DNA of 64,000 bases, taken from the NCBI GenBank assembly GCA_963851215.1, contig CAWKOG010000017.1, forward strand, positions 310,001-374,000, written 5' to 3'. This stretch comes from DATKFM01 sp963851215 (lineage in GTDB: Bacteria > Pseudomonadota > Alphaproteobacteria > Dongiales > Dongiaceae). The translations under genes and the position numbers were made by a program. This document shows positions 1 through 10,841 of the stretch, one piece after another. Each line of letters starts with the position of its first letter. Position 1 is the first letter of the stretch. The notes below the pieces were generated by a model. The model searched no databases and was not told the DNA's origin. It saw only the letters and a program-made list of their open reading frames with translations.

Positions 1-3000
1 GCCTTGGGCGTCGGCGAGACGCTGACCCAGAGCTTCAACTATTCGATCTCCGACGGCCATGGCGGCACGTCGACTTCGACCCTGACCATCACCATCACCG
101 GCACCAACGATGGTCCGGTGGCGAACCCGGACACCAACACGGTGGCCGAGGACACGGTCGCGCCGATCACCGGCAATGTGCTGACAAATGACACCGATGT
201 GGATGGCGACACCCTGACCGTCACCACCACGGCCCCCCAGACCGGCGCCTACGGAACGGTCACGATCAACGCCAATGGCAGCTACAGCTTCACGCTGAAC
301 AACGCCAATCCGGCGGTGCAGGCGCTCGGCGTCGGCCAGACCCTGACCCAGGTGTTCAACTACTCGATTTCGGACGGCAACGGCGGCACGTCGACTTCGA
401 CGCTGACCATTACCATTACCGGCACCAATGACGGCCCGGTGGCCGTTGCCGACGCGGCTGTTATCGCGGAAGACACGGCCGCGCCGGTGACCGGCAACGT
501 CCTGACAAATGACACCGATGTCGACGCCGGCGATACGCTGACGGTTACCACCGCCGGCCCGCAGACGGGCACTTATGGCGCGGTCTCCATCGCCGCCAAC
601 GGCGCCTACAGCTATACCCTGAACAATGCCAATCCGGCGGTGCAGGCGCTCGGCGTCGGCCAGACCCTGACGGAGACTTTCTCCTACTCGATCTCGGACG
701 GCCATGGCGGCACGGCGACTTCGACCCTGACCATTACCATCACCGGCACCAATGACGGCCCGGTGGCGAATCCGAATACGGCGACGATCGCGGAAGATAC
801 GGTTGCCCCCATCACGGGCAATGTGCTGACCAACGACACGGATCCCGATACCGGCGACACGCTGACAGTCACCACCACGGGCGCACAGACCGGCCCCTAT
901 GGCACTGTGACGATTGCCGCGGATGGCACCTACAGCTTCACGCTGAACAACGGCAGCGCCGCCGTGCAGGCGCTGGGTGTCGGCCAGACGCTGACCCAGA
1001 GCTTCAGCTACACGATCTCCGACGGCAATGGCGGCACATCGACTTCGACGCTCACCATCACCATCACCGGCACCAACGATGGCCCGGTCGCCAACGCCGA
1101 CGTGGCGACGATCGCGGAAGACACGGTTGCCCCCATCTCGGGCAACGTGCTGACCAACGACACGGATCCCGATACCGGCGATACACTGACGGTCACCACC
1201 ACGGGCGCCCAGACCGGCACCTACGGCACGGTCACCATCGCCGCCAATGGCGCCTACAGCTTCACGCTCAATAACGGCAACGCGGCGGTCCAGGCGCTCG
1301 GCGTCGGCCAGACGCTGACCGAGAGCTTCAACTACACGATCTCCGATGGCCATGGCGGCACGTCGACTTCGACGCTGACCATCACCATCACCGGCACCAA
1401 TGACGGCCCGGTGGCCAATCCGAACACGGCGACTATTGCCGAAGACACGGTCGCGCCGGTCACGGGCAATGTGCTGACCAATGACACGGATGTTGACACC
1501 GGCGACGTGCTGACCGTGACCACCACCGGCGGCCAGACCGGCACCTACGGTTCGGTTACGATCGCGGCTAACGGCGCCTACAGCTATACGCTGAACAATG
1601 CCAACCCGGCGGTCCAGGCGCTGGGCGTCGGCCAGACCCTGACGGAGACCTTCAACTACTCGATCTCCGACGGCAACGGTGGCACGTCGACCTCGACTCT
1701 GACGATCACCATCACCGGCACCAATGACGGCCCGGTCGCCAATCCCAACACGGCGACAATAGCGGAAGACACGGTCGCTCCGGTCACCGGAAACGTGCTG
1801 ACGAATGACACCGACGTTGACACTGGCGATGTGCTGACAGTCACGACCACTGGCGGCCAGACCGGCACCTACGGTTCGGTTACGATCGCGGCTAACGGCG
1901 CCTACAGCTATACACTGAACAATGCCAACCCGGCGGTCCAGGCGCTGGGCGTCGGCCAGACCCTGACGGAGACCTTCAACTACTCGATCTCCGACGGTCA
2001 AGGTGGCACGTCGACCTCGACCCTTACCATCACCATCACCGGCACCAATGACGGCCCGGTGGCGAACGCCGACGTAGCGACCATCGCCGAGGACACTGTG
2101 GCGCCGATTACCGGCAACGTGTTGACCAACGACACGGATGTCGACACCGGCGATGTGCTGACCGTCACGACCACCGGCGCCCAGGTGGGCACCTACGGCA
2201 CAGTCACCATCGCGGCCAACGGCGCCTACAGCTTCACGCTGAACAACGGCAATGCCGTGGTCCAGGCGCTGGGTGTCGGCCAGACGCTGACCCAGAGCTT
2301 CAACTACACGATCTCCGACGGTCATGGCGGCACGTCGACCTCGACGCTGACTATCACCATCACCGGCACCAACGACGGCCCGGTGGCGAATCCTGACACC
2401 AATACGATCGCCGAGGACACGGTGGCGGCCGTCACGGGCAACGTCCTCACCAACGACACGGACACCGATACCGGCAGCACGCTGACTGTCACCACGACGG
2501 GCGCCCAGACCGGCGCCTACGGCACTGTCACGATCGCGGCCAACGGCGCCTACAGCTTCACGCTGAACAACGGCAGCGCGGCGGTACAGGGCCTGGGCGT
2601 GGGCCAGACACTGACCCAGAGCTTCAACTACACGATCTCCGACGGCAATGGCGGGACGTCTACCTCGACCCTGGCCATCACCATCACCGGCACCAATGAT
2701 GGCCCGGTGGCAAATGCGGACGCCAACACGGTGGCCGAGGATACGGTCACGCCGGTCACGGGCAACGTTCTGACCAATGACACCGACGTTGACACCAGCG
2801 ATGTGCTGACAGTCACGACCACGGGTGCCCAGATCGGCACCTATGGCACCGTGACAATCGCCGCCAACGGCGCCTACAGCTTCACGCTGAACAACGGCAA
2901 TGCGGCGGTCCAGGCCCTAGGCGTCGGTCAGACGCTGACCCAGAGCTTCAACTACTCCATCTCCGACGGCCAGGGCGGCACATCGACCTCGACGCTGACC

Positions 3001-6000
3001 ATCACCATCACCGGCACCAATGACGGCCCGGTCGCCAATCCGAACACGGCGACGATTGCGGAAGACACGGTCGCTCCGGTCACCGGAAACGTGCTGACGA
3101 ATGACACCGACGTTGACACCGGCGATGTGCTGACGGTCACGACCACGGGTGCTCAGGTTGGCACCTATGGCACCGTGACAATTGCCGCCAACGGCACCTA
3201 CAGCTTCGCGCTGAACAACGGCAACGCGGCGGTCCAGGCCCTGGGCGTGGGCCAGACACTGACCCAGACTTTCAACTACACGATCTCCGACGGCCAAGGC
3301 GGCACATCGACCTCGACGCTGACCATCACGATCACCGGCACCAATGACGGCCCGGTGGCCAATCCGAACACGGCTGTCATCGCCGAGGACACCGTGGCGC
3401 CGGTCACCGGCAATGTCGTGACCAATGACACGGACGTCGACACGGGCGATACGCTGACGGTGACCACGACGGGCGCGCAGGCGGGCAGCTATGGCACCGT
3501 CACCATCGCGGCCAACGGCGCCTACAGCTATGCCCTGAACAACGCCAATCCGGCGGTTCAGGCCCTGGGCGTCGGCGAGACGCTCACGGAGACCTTCAAC
3601 TACAGCATCTCCGACGGCCATGGCGGCACGTCGACCTCGACGCTGACCATCACCGTCACCGGCACCAATGACGCGCCGACCACCACTGGCCTGGTCAATC
3701 AGGCCGGCGTCGATGCGACTTCGTTCACCTACAACACGGGCACGGCCTTCTCGGATGTGGAAGGCGACACCCTCACCTTCTCGGCGACCGGCCTGCCGGC
3801 CGGCATCAGCATCGATACGAACACCGGCGTGATCTCCGGCACCTTCGACAACGACGCCTCTGTCGGCGGCCCCTACACCGTGACGGTCACGGCAAATGAC
3901 GGCAATGGCGGCATGACCTCGGCCAATTTCGTCCTGACGGTCACCAACCCGCCGCCCTATGTCATCGGGCCGTCGAACCTGCCGGTCTATGTCGACTCCA
4001 ACAGCAGCGGCGGCTACAACGCCGGCGAAGACAACTCGACATTCAGCAATGGCACGATCGCCAGCGGTAACGGAACAGACCACACTCGCAACTTCGATGT
4101 TCCCGGCGGTGTCGAAGCCGGAGATGTTCGCATCGTCATCACCCTTACGACACTCGACAACAGCGGCACTGTCGTCGTTAATGGCACGAACCTGTCACCG
4201 ACCGGATCCTTCGAATTCGAAAGCGCCAACTTCAATTCTGCCTCCGATACATCGGCCGGCCGCGTCGATACACAGGTCCGCTTCGTTGACGACACCATTA
4301 TTGCCAACCCGTGGGTCGCCAATGTCAATGGGCTGCCGCGTATTCAGTTCATCATCACCGAGAACGGCGTCGAGATCTGGGGCACACGTACGTCGGCTTC
4401 CGTCGCATTGGAACCGATGGAACTGGCGTCCGGCAACTTCATCCTACCAACATTAGTCGCCGGTCAGAACACGGTAACTTTTACAAATTTCAATGACAGC
4501 GGGCCGGATGGCGTCGCTGGCACGATCACCGTCACACATGATCCGCTTCCAAATCAGGCGTTTGGCGAAGGCGCCACTGTCTCCTTCAATGCCGCCGACA
4601 ACTTCGCCGATCCTGACAATGACGTGCTGACCTACTCAGCGACCGGCCTGCCCGCCGGTCTCAGCATCAACCCGACGACGGGCGTAATCTTCGGCGTGCT
4701 CGATCCCAGCGCGTTCACCGGCGCCCCGGGCGGCGTCTACACCGTGAACGTAACGGCCAATGACGGTCAGGGCGGCACCGCCTCCGACAGCTTCACGATA
4801 TCAGTCACGCAGGTGGACAATCCGCCGATAGCAAATGCCGACACGCGGGCGATCGCTGAAGATACGGCTTCGACCGCGGGCAACGTGATCACCAACGACA
4901 ACGATCCCGAGGGCGCGGCGATCACCGTCACCCAGGTGAACGGTTCCGGCGCCAATGTGGGCGCATCGCTGGCCGGCACCTATGGCTCACTGGTCCTCAA
5001 CAGCAACGGCACCTACACCTACTCGCTCAACAACGCCAGCCCAACGGTGCAGGCGCTGGGCGTCGGCGAATCGCTGACCGAGACCTTCACCTATCAGATT
5101 ACTGCCGGCGGTCAGACCGCCTCGACGACGCTGACCATTACCATCAATGGCACCAATGACGGCCCGGTCGCGGGCGACGACAATTACAGCACCTCGGAAG
5201 ATACGCCGCTGATCATCGCGGCGCCGGGCTTGATGGCGAACGACACGGATATTGACGGCGACACGCTGACCCCGTCGATCGTCAACGGCCCGACGAATGG
5301 CATCCTGACGCTGAATGCAGACGGCAGCTTCACCTATACGCCGAACAGCAATTACAGCGGCCCCGACTTCTTCACCTACCAGGTCTCCGACGGCAATGGC
5401 GGCACGGATACCGCGACCGTCGTCATCAACGTCAACAGCGCCAACGACAATCCGGTGGCCGTCAATGACAGCTACGAGGTTGCCGAGGACAGCGTCCTGG
5501 TGATCGGCGGCGACGGCGTTCTGACCAACGACAGCGATGTCGATGGCGACGCGCTGACCGCGTCCCTGGTTTCGGGTCCGGCGCATGGCACGCTCACGCT
5601 GAATGCGGACGGCACCTTCACCTACACGCCGACGCCGAACTATAACGGTCCCGACAGCTTCACCTACGAGGCCTCGGACGGCAACGGCGGCACCAGCACC
5701 GCGACCGTCAACATCAACGTGCAGCCGGTCACCGATCAGCCGGTGGCGATCAACGATGTCGCCACGGTCGATGAAAGCTCGTCCGGCGGCACGTCCAGCA
5801 GCAACGTCATCAATGTCGTCGTCGTGCTTGACCGTTCCGGCAGCATGGGCGACGACCCGGACGGCGCCGGCGGATACACAACTCGCCTCGAACTCGCCCA
5901 GGCGGCCATCAACAACATGCTCGCCCTCTATGGTGCGAACGGCCAGGTCAATGTGTTGGTCGTGGCGTTCGACAGTGCCTCCATGACATCCGGCTGGCTG

Positions 6001-7668
6001 ACAGGTTCCGGCTCGGTCGCGTCGGCTCAGACCTATGTCAACGGCATTACGCTCGGCGGCAACACGAACTATTCGTCGGCCATCGGCACCGTTCAGGCCG
6101 CCTATAGCCACAATACCCCACCGGCCGATAATACGGTGCTCTACTTCATCACCGACGGTGTGCCCACAGCCGGGACGTCACTTTCCTCGACAAACACGGT
6201 TTCGGTCTGGGAGAACTTCCTGACCTCGAATGGTATCAGCCAGGCCTACGCCATCGGCGTCAATTCCGCGCCGTTGGCAACTGGGCCATTGGACGAAGTG
6301 GCCTATCCGGGCACGCCGACAATCATCACCAACGAGACGCAGCTGCCGACCGTCCTGAGCAACACGGTCGAACCGGTCACGAACACGGTGAGCGGCGATG
6401 TCGATCTGAACGACAATTACGGGCCGGATGGCCCGGGCTATGTGCAGTCGATCCAGGTCGGCTCGGTGACCTACACCTACAATCAGGGCACCAACCAGTA
6501 CACCGACGGCACGACGACGTTCGCCGGCTCGACACTGACAGCTACGACGCCGCTGGGCGGCGAGCTGGTGTTCAACTTCCTGACCGGCCAGTACACCTAC
6601 ACGGCGCCGGAAGTCACCTCGGATCAATCAGAGACCTTCAACTACGTGCTGCGCAGCTCCACCGGCGGCACGGACGGCGCCAGCCTGACGATCAACATCA
6701 GGAACGTCACCCGGGCGCCGATCGTCGACACGCGCGTGCTATGGATCCCCGACGATATCGCGCTGATCCCGACGACGCAGGGCTATCCGATCCTGGCGGC
6801 GCCGCCGATCGACCCCGATGGCGATCCCGTCACGATCATGATCACCAGCACGCCCGCGGACGGCACGCTGTACTACGACTCGACGGGCAGCGGCACTTGG
6901 GTTGCCTTGCCGGTGGGCTCGCAGTCGACCGCGCTGACCAGCGCCCAGTTCCTGACATTGCGCTACCGCCCCGATGGCGATGGGGTGCAGGAGACGCTGA
7001 CGGTCACCTATACCGCCACCGACGGCACGCGCACCACCGTCGGCACGATCACCATCAACACCCTGGTCGGCGGCCCCGGCATCACCGTGCCTGGCTCGTC
7101 CAGCGACGACACGATCTATGGCACGCCCAACGCGGATACGCTGAACGGCAGCGGCGGCGCCGATATCGTCATCGCCGGCGCCGGGAATGACAGTCTCAGC
7201 GGCGGCGACGGCGCCGACCGGCTCGAAGGCGGAGACGGCAACGATACGATCGACGGCGGCAACGGCAATGACAGCCTGCTCGGCGGCAACGGCAATGACG
7301 TGCTCATCCTGAGCGCCGGCACTGACGTGATCGACGGCGGTGCCAATACCGACGTGCTCGATTTCTCCGCGGCGACCGGCGCCATCACTTACACCGTTGT
7401 CCAGGGCGCCACGGATACCACGCTGAATTTAGCGACATCTGGCCTTGGGGTCATTGTCTATCGCAACATCGAAGGTGCCACCGGCGGCGCATTCAACGAC
7501 TCGATCGCCGGCTCCGGTAGCGCCGACTCGCTCGGCGGCGGCGGTGGAAACGATACATTGCTCGGAAATGGCGGCGCTGACACCATCAACGCCGGTGACG
7601 GAAATGACAGCGTCGATGGCGGCGCGGCCAACAACTCATCGCCGGCGGCATCGGCAACGATACGCTGA
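1..7668 (+). CDS. Giant T1SS-secreted VCBS/vWA/RTX adhesin, 5' end outside window
   Basis: The frame is open from the first base, so the N-terminus lies to the left. It reads as a surface or secreted adhesin of the LapA type. In order: eleven VCBS repeats (nt 1-3670), a putative-Ig domain (about 3690-3945), a beta-rich stretch I cannot name (3955-4530), a second putative-Ig domain (to 4815), another VCBS unit (4826-5162), two cadherin-like units ending near 5740, and a von Willebrand A domain (about 5800-6310) with a metal-site motif DRSGSMG plus later T and D positions. More VCBS-like sequence and glycine-aspartate RTX calcium-binding nonapeptides (7100-7310) follow. RTX repeats imply type I secretion and folding on external calcium. 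The stop at 7668 is caused by a frameshift near 7634; the protein really continues into the next feature. No secretion genes are visible here. Confidence 0.9.
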   Translation, partial: ALGVGETLTQSFNYSISDGHGGTSTSTLTITITGTNDGPVANPDTNTVAEDTVAPITGNVLTNDTDVDGDTLTVTTTAPQTGAYGTVTINANGSYSFTLNNANPAVQALGVGQTLTQVFNYSISDGNGGTSTSTLTITITGTNDGPVAVADAAVIAEDTAAPVTGNVLTNDTDVDAGDTLTVTTAGPQTGTYGAVSIAANGAYSYTLNNANPAVQALGVGQTLTETFSYSISDGHGGTATSTLTITITGTNDGPVANPNTATIAEDTVAPITGNVLTNDTDPDTGDTLTVTTTGAQTGPYGTVTIAADGTYSFTLNNGSAAVQALGVGQTLTQSFSYTISDGNGGTSTSTLTITITGTNDGPVANADVATIAEDTVAPISGNVLTNDTDPDTGDTLTVTTTGAQTGTYGTVTIAANGAYSFTLNNGNAAVQALGVGQTLTESFNYTISDGHGGTSTSTLTITITGTNDGPVANPNTATIAEDTVAPVTGNVLTNDTDVDTGDVLTVTTTGGQTGTYGSVTIAANGAYSYTLNNANPAVQALGVGQTLTETFNYSISDGNGGTSTSTLTITITGTNDGPVANPNTATIAEDTVAPVTGNVLTNDTDVDTGDVLTVTTTGGQTGTYGSVTIAANGAYSYTLNNANPAVQALGVGQTLTETFNYSISDGQGGTSTSTLTITITGTNDGPVANADVATIAEDTVAPITGNVLTNDTDVDTGDVLTVTTTGAQVGTYGTVTIAANGAYSFTLNNGNAVVQALGVGQTLTQSFNYTISDGHGGTSTSTLTITITGTNDGPVANPDTNTIAEDTVAAVTGNVLTNDTDTDTGSTLTVTTTGAQTGAYGTVTIAANGAYSFTLNNGSAAVQGLGVGQTLTQSFNYTISDGNGGTSTSTLAITITGTNDGPVANADANTVAEDTVTPVTGNVLTNDTDVDTSDVLTVTTTGAQIGTYGTVTIAANGAYSFTLNNGNAAVQALGVGQTLTQSFNYSISDGQGGTSTSTLTITITGTNDGPVANPNTATIAEDTVAPVTGNVLTNDTDVDTGDVLTVTTTGAQVGTYGTVTIAANGTYSFALNNGNAAVQALGVGQTLTQTFNYTISDGQGGTSTSTLTITITGTNDGPVANPNTAVIAEDTVAPVTGNVVTNDTDVDTGDTLTVTTTGAQAGSYGTVTIAANGAYSYALNNANPAVQALGVGETLTETFNYSISDGHGGTSTSTLTITVTGTNDAPTTTGLVNQAGVDATSFTYNTGTAFSDVEGDTLTFSATGLPAGISIDTNTGVISGTFDNDASVGGPYTVTVTANDGNGGMTSANFVLTVTNPPPYVIGPSNLPVYVDSNSSGGYNAGEDNSTFSNGTIASGNGTDHTRNFDVPGGVEAGDVRIVITLTTLDNSGTVVVNGTNLSPTGSFEFESANFNSASDTSAGRVDTQVRFVDDTIIANPWVANVNGLPRIQFIITENGVEIWGTRTSASVALEPMELASGNFILPTLVAGQNTVTFTNFNDSGPDGVAGTITVTHDPLPNQAFGEGATVSFNAADNFADPDNDVLTYSATGLPAGLSINPTTGVIFGVLDPSAFTGAPGGVYTVNVTANDGQGGTASDSFTISVTQVDNPPIANADTRAIAEDTASTAGNVITNDNDPEGAAITVTQVNGSGANVGASLAGTYGSLVLNSNGTYTYSLNNASPTVQALGVGESLTETFTYQITAGGQTASTTLTITINGTNDGPVAGDDNYSTSEDTPLIIAAPGLMANDTDIDGDTLTPSIVNGPTNGILTLNADGSFTYTPNSNYSGPDFFTYQVSDGNGGTDTATVVINVNSANDNPVAVNDSYEVAEDSVLVIGGDGVLTNDSDVDGDALTASLVSGPAHGTLTLNADGTFTYTPTPNYNGPDSFTYEASDGNGGTSTATVNINVQPVTDQPVAINDVATVDESSSGGTSSSNVINVVVVLDRSGSMGDDPDGAGGYTTRLELAQAAINNMLALYGANGQVNVLVVAFDSASMTSGWLTGSGSVASAQTYVNGITLGGNTNYSSAIGTVQAAYSHNTPPADNTVLYFITDGVPTAGTSLSSTNTVSVWENFLTSNGISQAYAIGVNSAPLATGPLDEVAYPGTPTIITNETQLPTVLSNTVEPVTNTVSGDVDLNDNYGPDGPGYVQSIQVGSVTYTYNQGTNQYTDGTTTFAGSTLTATTPLGGELVFNFLTGQYTYTAPEVTSDQSETFNYVLRSSTGGTDGASLTINIRNVTRAPIVDTRVLWIPDDIALIPTTQGYPILAAPPIDPDGDPVTIMITSTPADGTLYYDSTGSGTWVALPVGSQSTALTSAQFLTLRYRPDGDGVQETLTVTYTATDGTRTTVGTITINTLVGGPGITVPGSSSDDTIYGTPNADTLNGSGGADIVIAGAGNDSLSGGDGADRLEGGDGNDTIDGGNGNDSLLGGNGNDVLILSAGTDVIDGGANTDVLDFSAATGAITYTVVQGATDTTLNLATSGLGVIVYRNIEGATGGAFNDSIAGSGSADSLGGGGGNDTLLGNGGADTINAGDGNDSVDGGAANNSSPAASATIR
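103..3672 (+). repeat. Eleven tandem 324-bp (108-aa) VCBS repeats
   Basis: Each unit begins near the motif GTNDGPVA, runs through AEDT, a TGNVLTNDTD segment and a YSxTLNN segment, and ends with a FNYxISDG-GGTSTSTLTITITG strand. The period is 324 bp throughout. Units differ by a handful of residues, and the units starting near 1400 and 1724 encode virtually the same protein sequence, which indicates recent duplication or gene conversion. The array lies inside the adhesin reading frame and is not a CRISPR or an intergenic satellite. Confidence 0.9.
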
Positions 7669-9682
7669 CCGGCGGCGCGGGCACCGATAGTCTGGCCGGC
7701 GGCACGGGCGACGACAACTATATTGTCGACAGCGCCACGGACGTGATCACCGAGAACGCCGCCGAGGGCACGGACACGGTGCAGAGCTCCGTCACCTACA
7801 CGCTGGGCGCCAACATCGAGAATCTGACGCTCACCGGCACCGGCAACATCAACGGCACCGGCAATACGCTGGCGAACGTCATCACCGGCAATACCGGCAA
7901 CAACTCCCTGTCCGGCAGCGACGGCAATGACACGCTGGACGGCGGCAACGGCACCGACACGCTGGCCGGCGGCAATGACGCCGACTCGCTAGCCGGCGGC
8001 GCCAGCAATGATAACCTGAACGGCGGCGCCGGCAACGACACGATCGACGGCGGCACGGGCAATGAGACGATGATCGGCGGCACCGGCGACGACTTCTACA
8101 TCGTCGATAGCGCCACCGACGCCATAACCGAGAATGCCGCCGAAGGCACGGATTCGGTGCAGAGCTCGGTGACCTATACCCTGGCGGCGAATGTCGAAGT
8201 CCTGACACTGACTGGCGCCGGCAATATCAACGGCACCGGCAGCGCCGTGGCGAACACCATCACCGGCAGCACCGGCAACAACTCGCTGAGCGGCGGCGAC
8301 GGCAACGATACGATGGACGGCGGCACCGGCACCGATACGCTGGCCGGCGGCAACAATGACGACTCGCTCGTCGGCGGCGCCGGCGCGGATTCGCTCGATG
8401 GCGGCGCCGGCAACGACACGATGGCCGGCGGCGACGACAACGACATCTATGTCGTCGACGCGGCCGGCGACATGGTCACGGAAATCGCCAGCGAAGGCAC
8501 TGATATCATCCTCGAGCTCCGCCACTCATACGCTGGCGGCGAAGTCGAAAACCTGACATTGACGGGAACGAGCGCGCCTCGACGGCACGGGCAACACACT
8601 GGACAACGTCGATCACCGGCAACAGCGGCGACAATTCGCTCTGCGGCGCGGCGGCGCCAACGACACGATCGATGGCGGTACCGGCAACGACACCATGGCC
8701 GGCGGCGCCGATGACGACCTGTTCTTCGTCGATAGTTCCGGCTGATTCGTCACCGAAGACCGCTGGTGAAGGTACGGACTCCGTGCAGAGCTCCGTCAAC
8801 CTATACGCCTGCGGCCAACAATGTCGAAACTCTGACGCTGACCGGCGCCGGCAACATCAACGGTACCGGCAACACGTTGGCCAACATCATCACCGGCAAT
8901 ACAGGCAACAATCAGCTGAGCGGCGGCGACGGCAACGATACGATCGACGGCGGCACGGGCACTGACACGTTGGCCGGCGGCAACAACGACGACTCGCTGA
9001 CCGGCGGCGTCGGCGCAGACAGCTCGAACGGCGCCGCCGGCAACGACACCATGGCCGGCGGCGCCGACAACGACACCTATGTCGTCGAAGCGCCAGCGAC
9101 GACACGATGAGCGAGAATGCTGGCGAAGGAACGGATAGCGTGCAGAGTTCGGCGGTCACCTATACGCTGGCCAACGATGTGGAGAACCTGACGCTGACCG
9201 GCGGCGGCGGCATCAACGGGACGGGCAATACTCTGGCCAACGTCATGACCGGCAATAGCCGGCGCCAACATCATCATCGGCGGTGGGGGCAACGACACGA
9301 TCGACGGCGCGGACGGGCAACGACACCATTACCGGCGGCGCCGGTGCCGATAGTATCAGCGTCAATAGCGGCAACGACCGGCTGCTCTACACTTCGACGC
9401 TCGATGCTGGGGATGTCATTACAAACTTCGATAATGCCGGCGGCATCGGCGCGCAGGACTTCATCGATCTGGACGGGCTGTTTGACGCCTGGAGCGTCGC
9501 GGCCGCGGCCCGCGCAGGGCGCACGACCTTGGTTGAGTAGGCGCCAACGTGGAACTGCGGATCGACGACGAACGGCGACGGCGAGCTTCGAGACCCTGGT
9601 CCTGACGTTCGCGGGAACAGGCAGCACGGCCGGCATCACGATCGGTACCGGCGCCACCGACGATATTCAGGTCGGCACCTGA
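7669..9682 (+). pseudogene. Frameshifted RTX C-terminus of the giant adhesin
   Basis: This continues the adhesin in broken frames. After the shift near 7634 the reading frame used from 7743 carries clean RTX repeats and a module of about 330 bp (YIVDSATD, then SSVTYTL, LTLTGxGNINGTG, TGNTGNNSLSGG) that recurs about five times. Further shifts occur near 8573, 8613, 8743 (an in-frame stop), 8800, 9100, 9258-9310 and 9540. The final frame ends with a beta-rich tail containing LVLTFAGTG and a TGA at 9680-9682, as expected for an RTX secretion-signal end. Joined, these pieces give one continuous C-terminus. I favour sequencing indels in repetitive DNA over true decay, but a real pseudogene cannot be excluded. 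Confidence 0.75.
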
Positions 9683-9713
9683 TACCGGCATTCCGGCGCC
9701 GGCGCCCGGACCG

Positions 9714-10841
9714 TCAGGCTTGCGGCGCCGGTTCCTTTTGCGGCTTGGCGTTTGCGCCGCCGACCCGGCGATAGACGAAGGAGTCGGTCTGCGCCGCCGA
9801 TTCCACCTCGGCGATTCCTACCAGCTCCTGATGCGCCGATGACAGGCCGCAGGCCGGATCCGCGGCCACGGCCGTGCCGGTGATGGCGAAGGCCTGGCAG
9901 CGGCAGCCGCCCCAATCGATCTCCCGCCGGTCGCAGGAGCGGCAGGGTTCGGGCATCCAATCGGTGCCGCGATAGCGGTTGAAGGCCTCGGAATTCAGCC
10001 AGATATCGGCCAACGGGCGCTGGCGGACGGAATCGAAGCTGAGATCCGTGATCGTCTCCGCCGCGTGGCAGGGCAGCACTTTGCCCGAGGGCGAAATGTT
10101 CAGGAACTGCCGGCCCCAGCCGCCCATGCAGGATTTCGGCCGCTTCGCGTAGTAATCAGGCACGACGGCATCGATAACCAGGATGCCCTTCAGCCGTACC
10201 CGCGCCTCCTCCACCACCTGCACCGCCGCCTCGATCTGCTCGCGGGTCGGCATCAGCGCGGCGCGGTTCTTCAGGGCCCAGCCATAGTATTGCACATGGG
10301 CGATTTCGACCCGATGGGCATCCAGTTCAACGGCGAGATCGAGCAATTCCCGCAGGTGATGCAGATTCTGGCGGTGAACGACGAAGTTCAGCGTCAGCGG
10401 CAGTCCGGCAGCGCGAATGAGACGCGCGACGGCAAGTTTCTTTTCATGGCCTCCGGCATAGCCGCCGATGCGGTTGCCGCCACCCGCTTCGCTGTCCTGG
10501 AAGCTGAGCTGGACATGGTCGATCCCGGCGTCGGCGAGCGCCTTCACGCGCTTCTCATCCAGCAGAACGCCGGCTGTGATCAGGTTGGTATAGAGCCCCG
10601 CCGCCCGGGCATGGGCCACGAGTTCCTCGAGGTCCTTGCGCGCCGTGGGCTCGCCGCCGGAGAAATGGATCTGCAGCACGCCCATGGCCGCGGCCTCGTC
10701 GATGGCGCGCTTCCATTCGGCGGTCGTAAGCTCGTTGCTGGCGCGCTCGAGCGCCAAGGGATTCGAGCAATATGGGCATTGCAGCGGACAGCGGTGGGTC
10801 AGCTCGGCCAGCATTGCCAACGGGGGCGAAACGGCGTTCAT
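9714..10841 (-). CDS. pqqE: PQQ biosynthesis radical SAM protein PqqE
   Basis: PqqE makes the first carbon-carbon crosslink between glutamate and tyrosine of the PqqA peptide, using S-adenosylmethionine. The 375-residue protein has the radical-SAM cluster motif C18-x3-C22-x2-C25 near its N-terminus, the FSGGEP SAM-contact motif, and a C-terminal cysteine-rich SPASM region (CMGGWGRQF, then EPCRSCDRREIDWGGCRC) that binds auxiliary iron-sulfur clusters. Length is normal for the family. The ATG overlaps the pqqD stop by four bases (ATGA), showing translational coupling in the pqqABCDE operon. It is the last gene of the operon and converges on the adhesin gene. Confidence 0.97.
   Translation of the reverse strand: MNAVSPPLAMLAELTHRCPLQCPYCSNPLALERASNELTTAEWKRAIDEAAAMGVLQIHFSGGEPTARKDLEELVAHARAAGLYTNLITAGVLLDEKRVKALADAGIDHVQLSFQDSEAGGGNRIGGYAGGHEKKLAVARLIRAAGLPLTLNFVVHRQNLHHLRELLDLAVELDAHRVEIAHVQYYGWALKNRAALMPTREQIEAAVQVVEEARVRLKGILVIDAVVPDYYAKRPKSCMGGWGRQFLNISPSGKVLPCHAAETITDLSFDSVRQRPLADIWLNSEAFNRYRGTDWMPEPCRSCDRREIDWGGCRCQAFAITGTAVAADPACGLSSAHQELVGIAEVESAAQTDSFVYRRVGGANAKPQKEPAPQA

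Noticed and set aside
1..3670. CRISPR-like array
   Set aside because: The repeats are 324 bp, contiguous without spacers and in one reading frame; they are protein repeats.
2917..4083. 388-codon open frame on the minus strand opposite the VCBS repeats
   Set aside because: It mirrors the repeat period of the coding strand, is arginine- and glycine-rich low-complexity sequence, and has no ribosome site; a GC-driven shadow.
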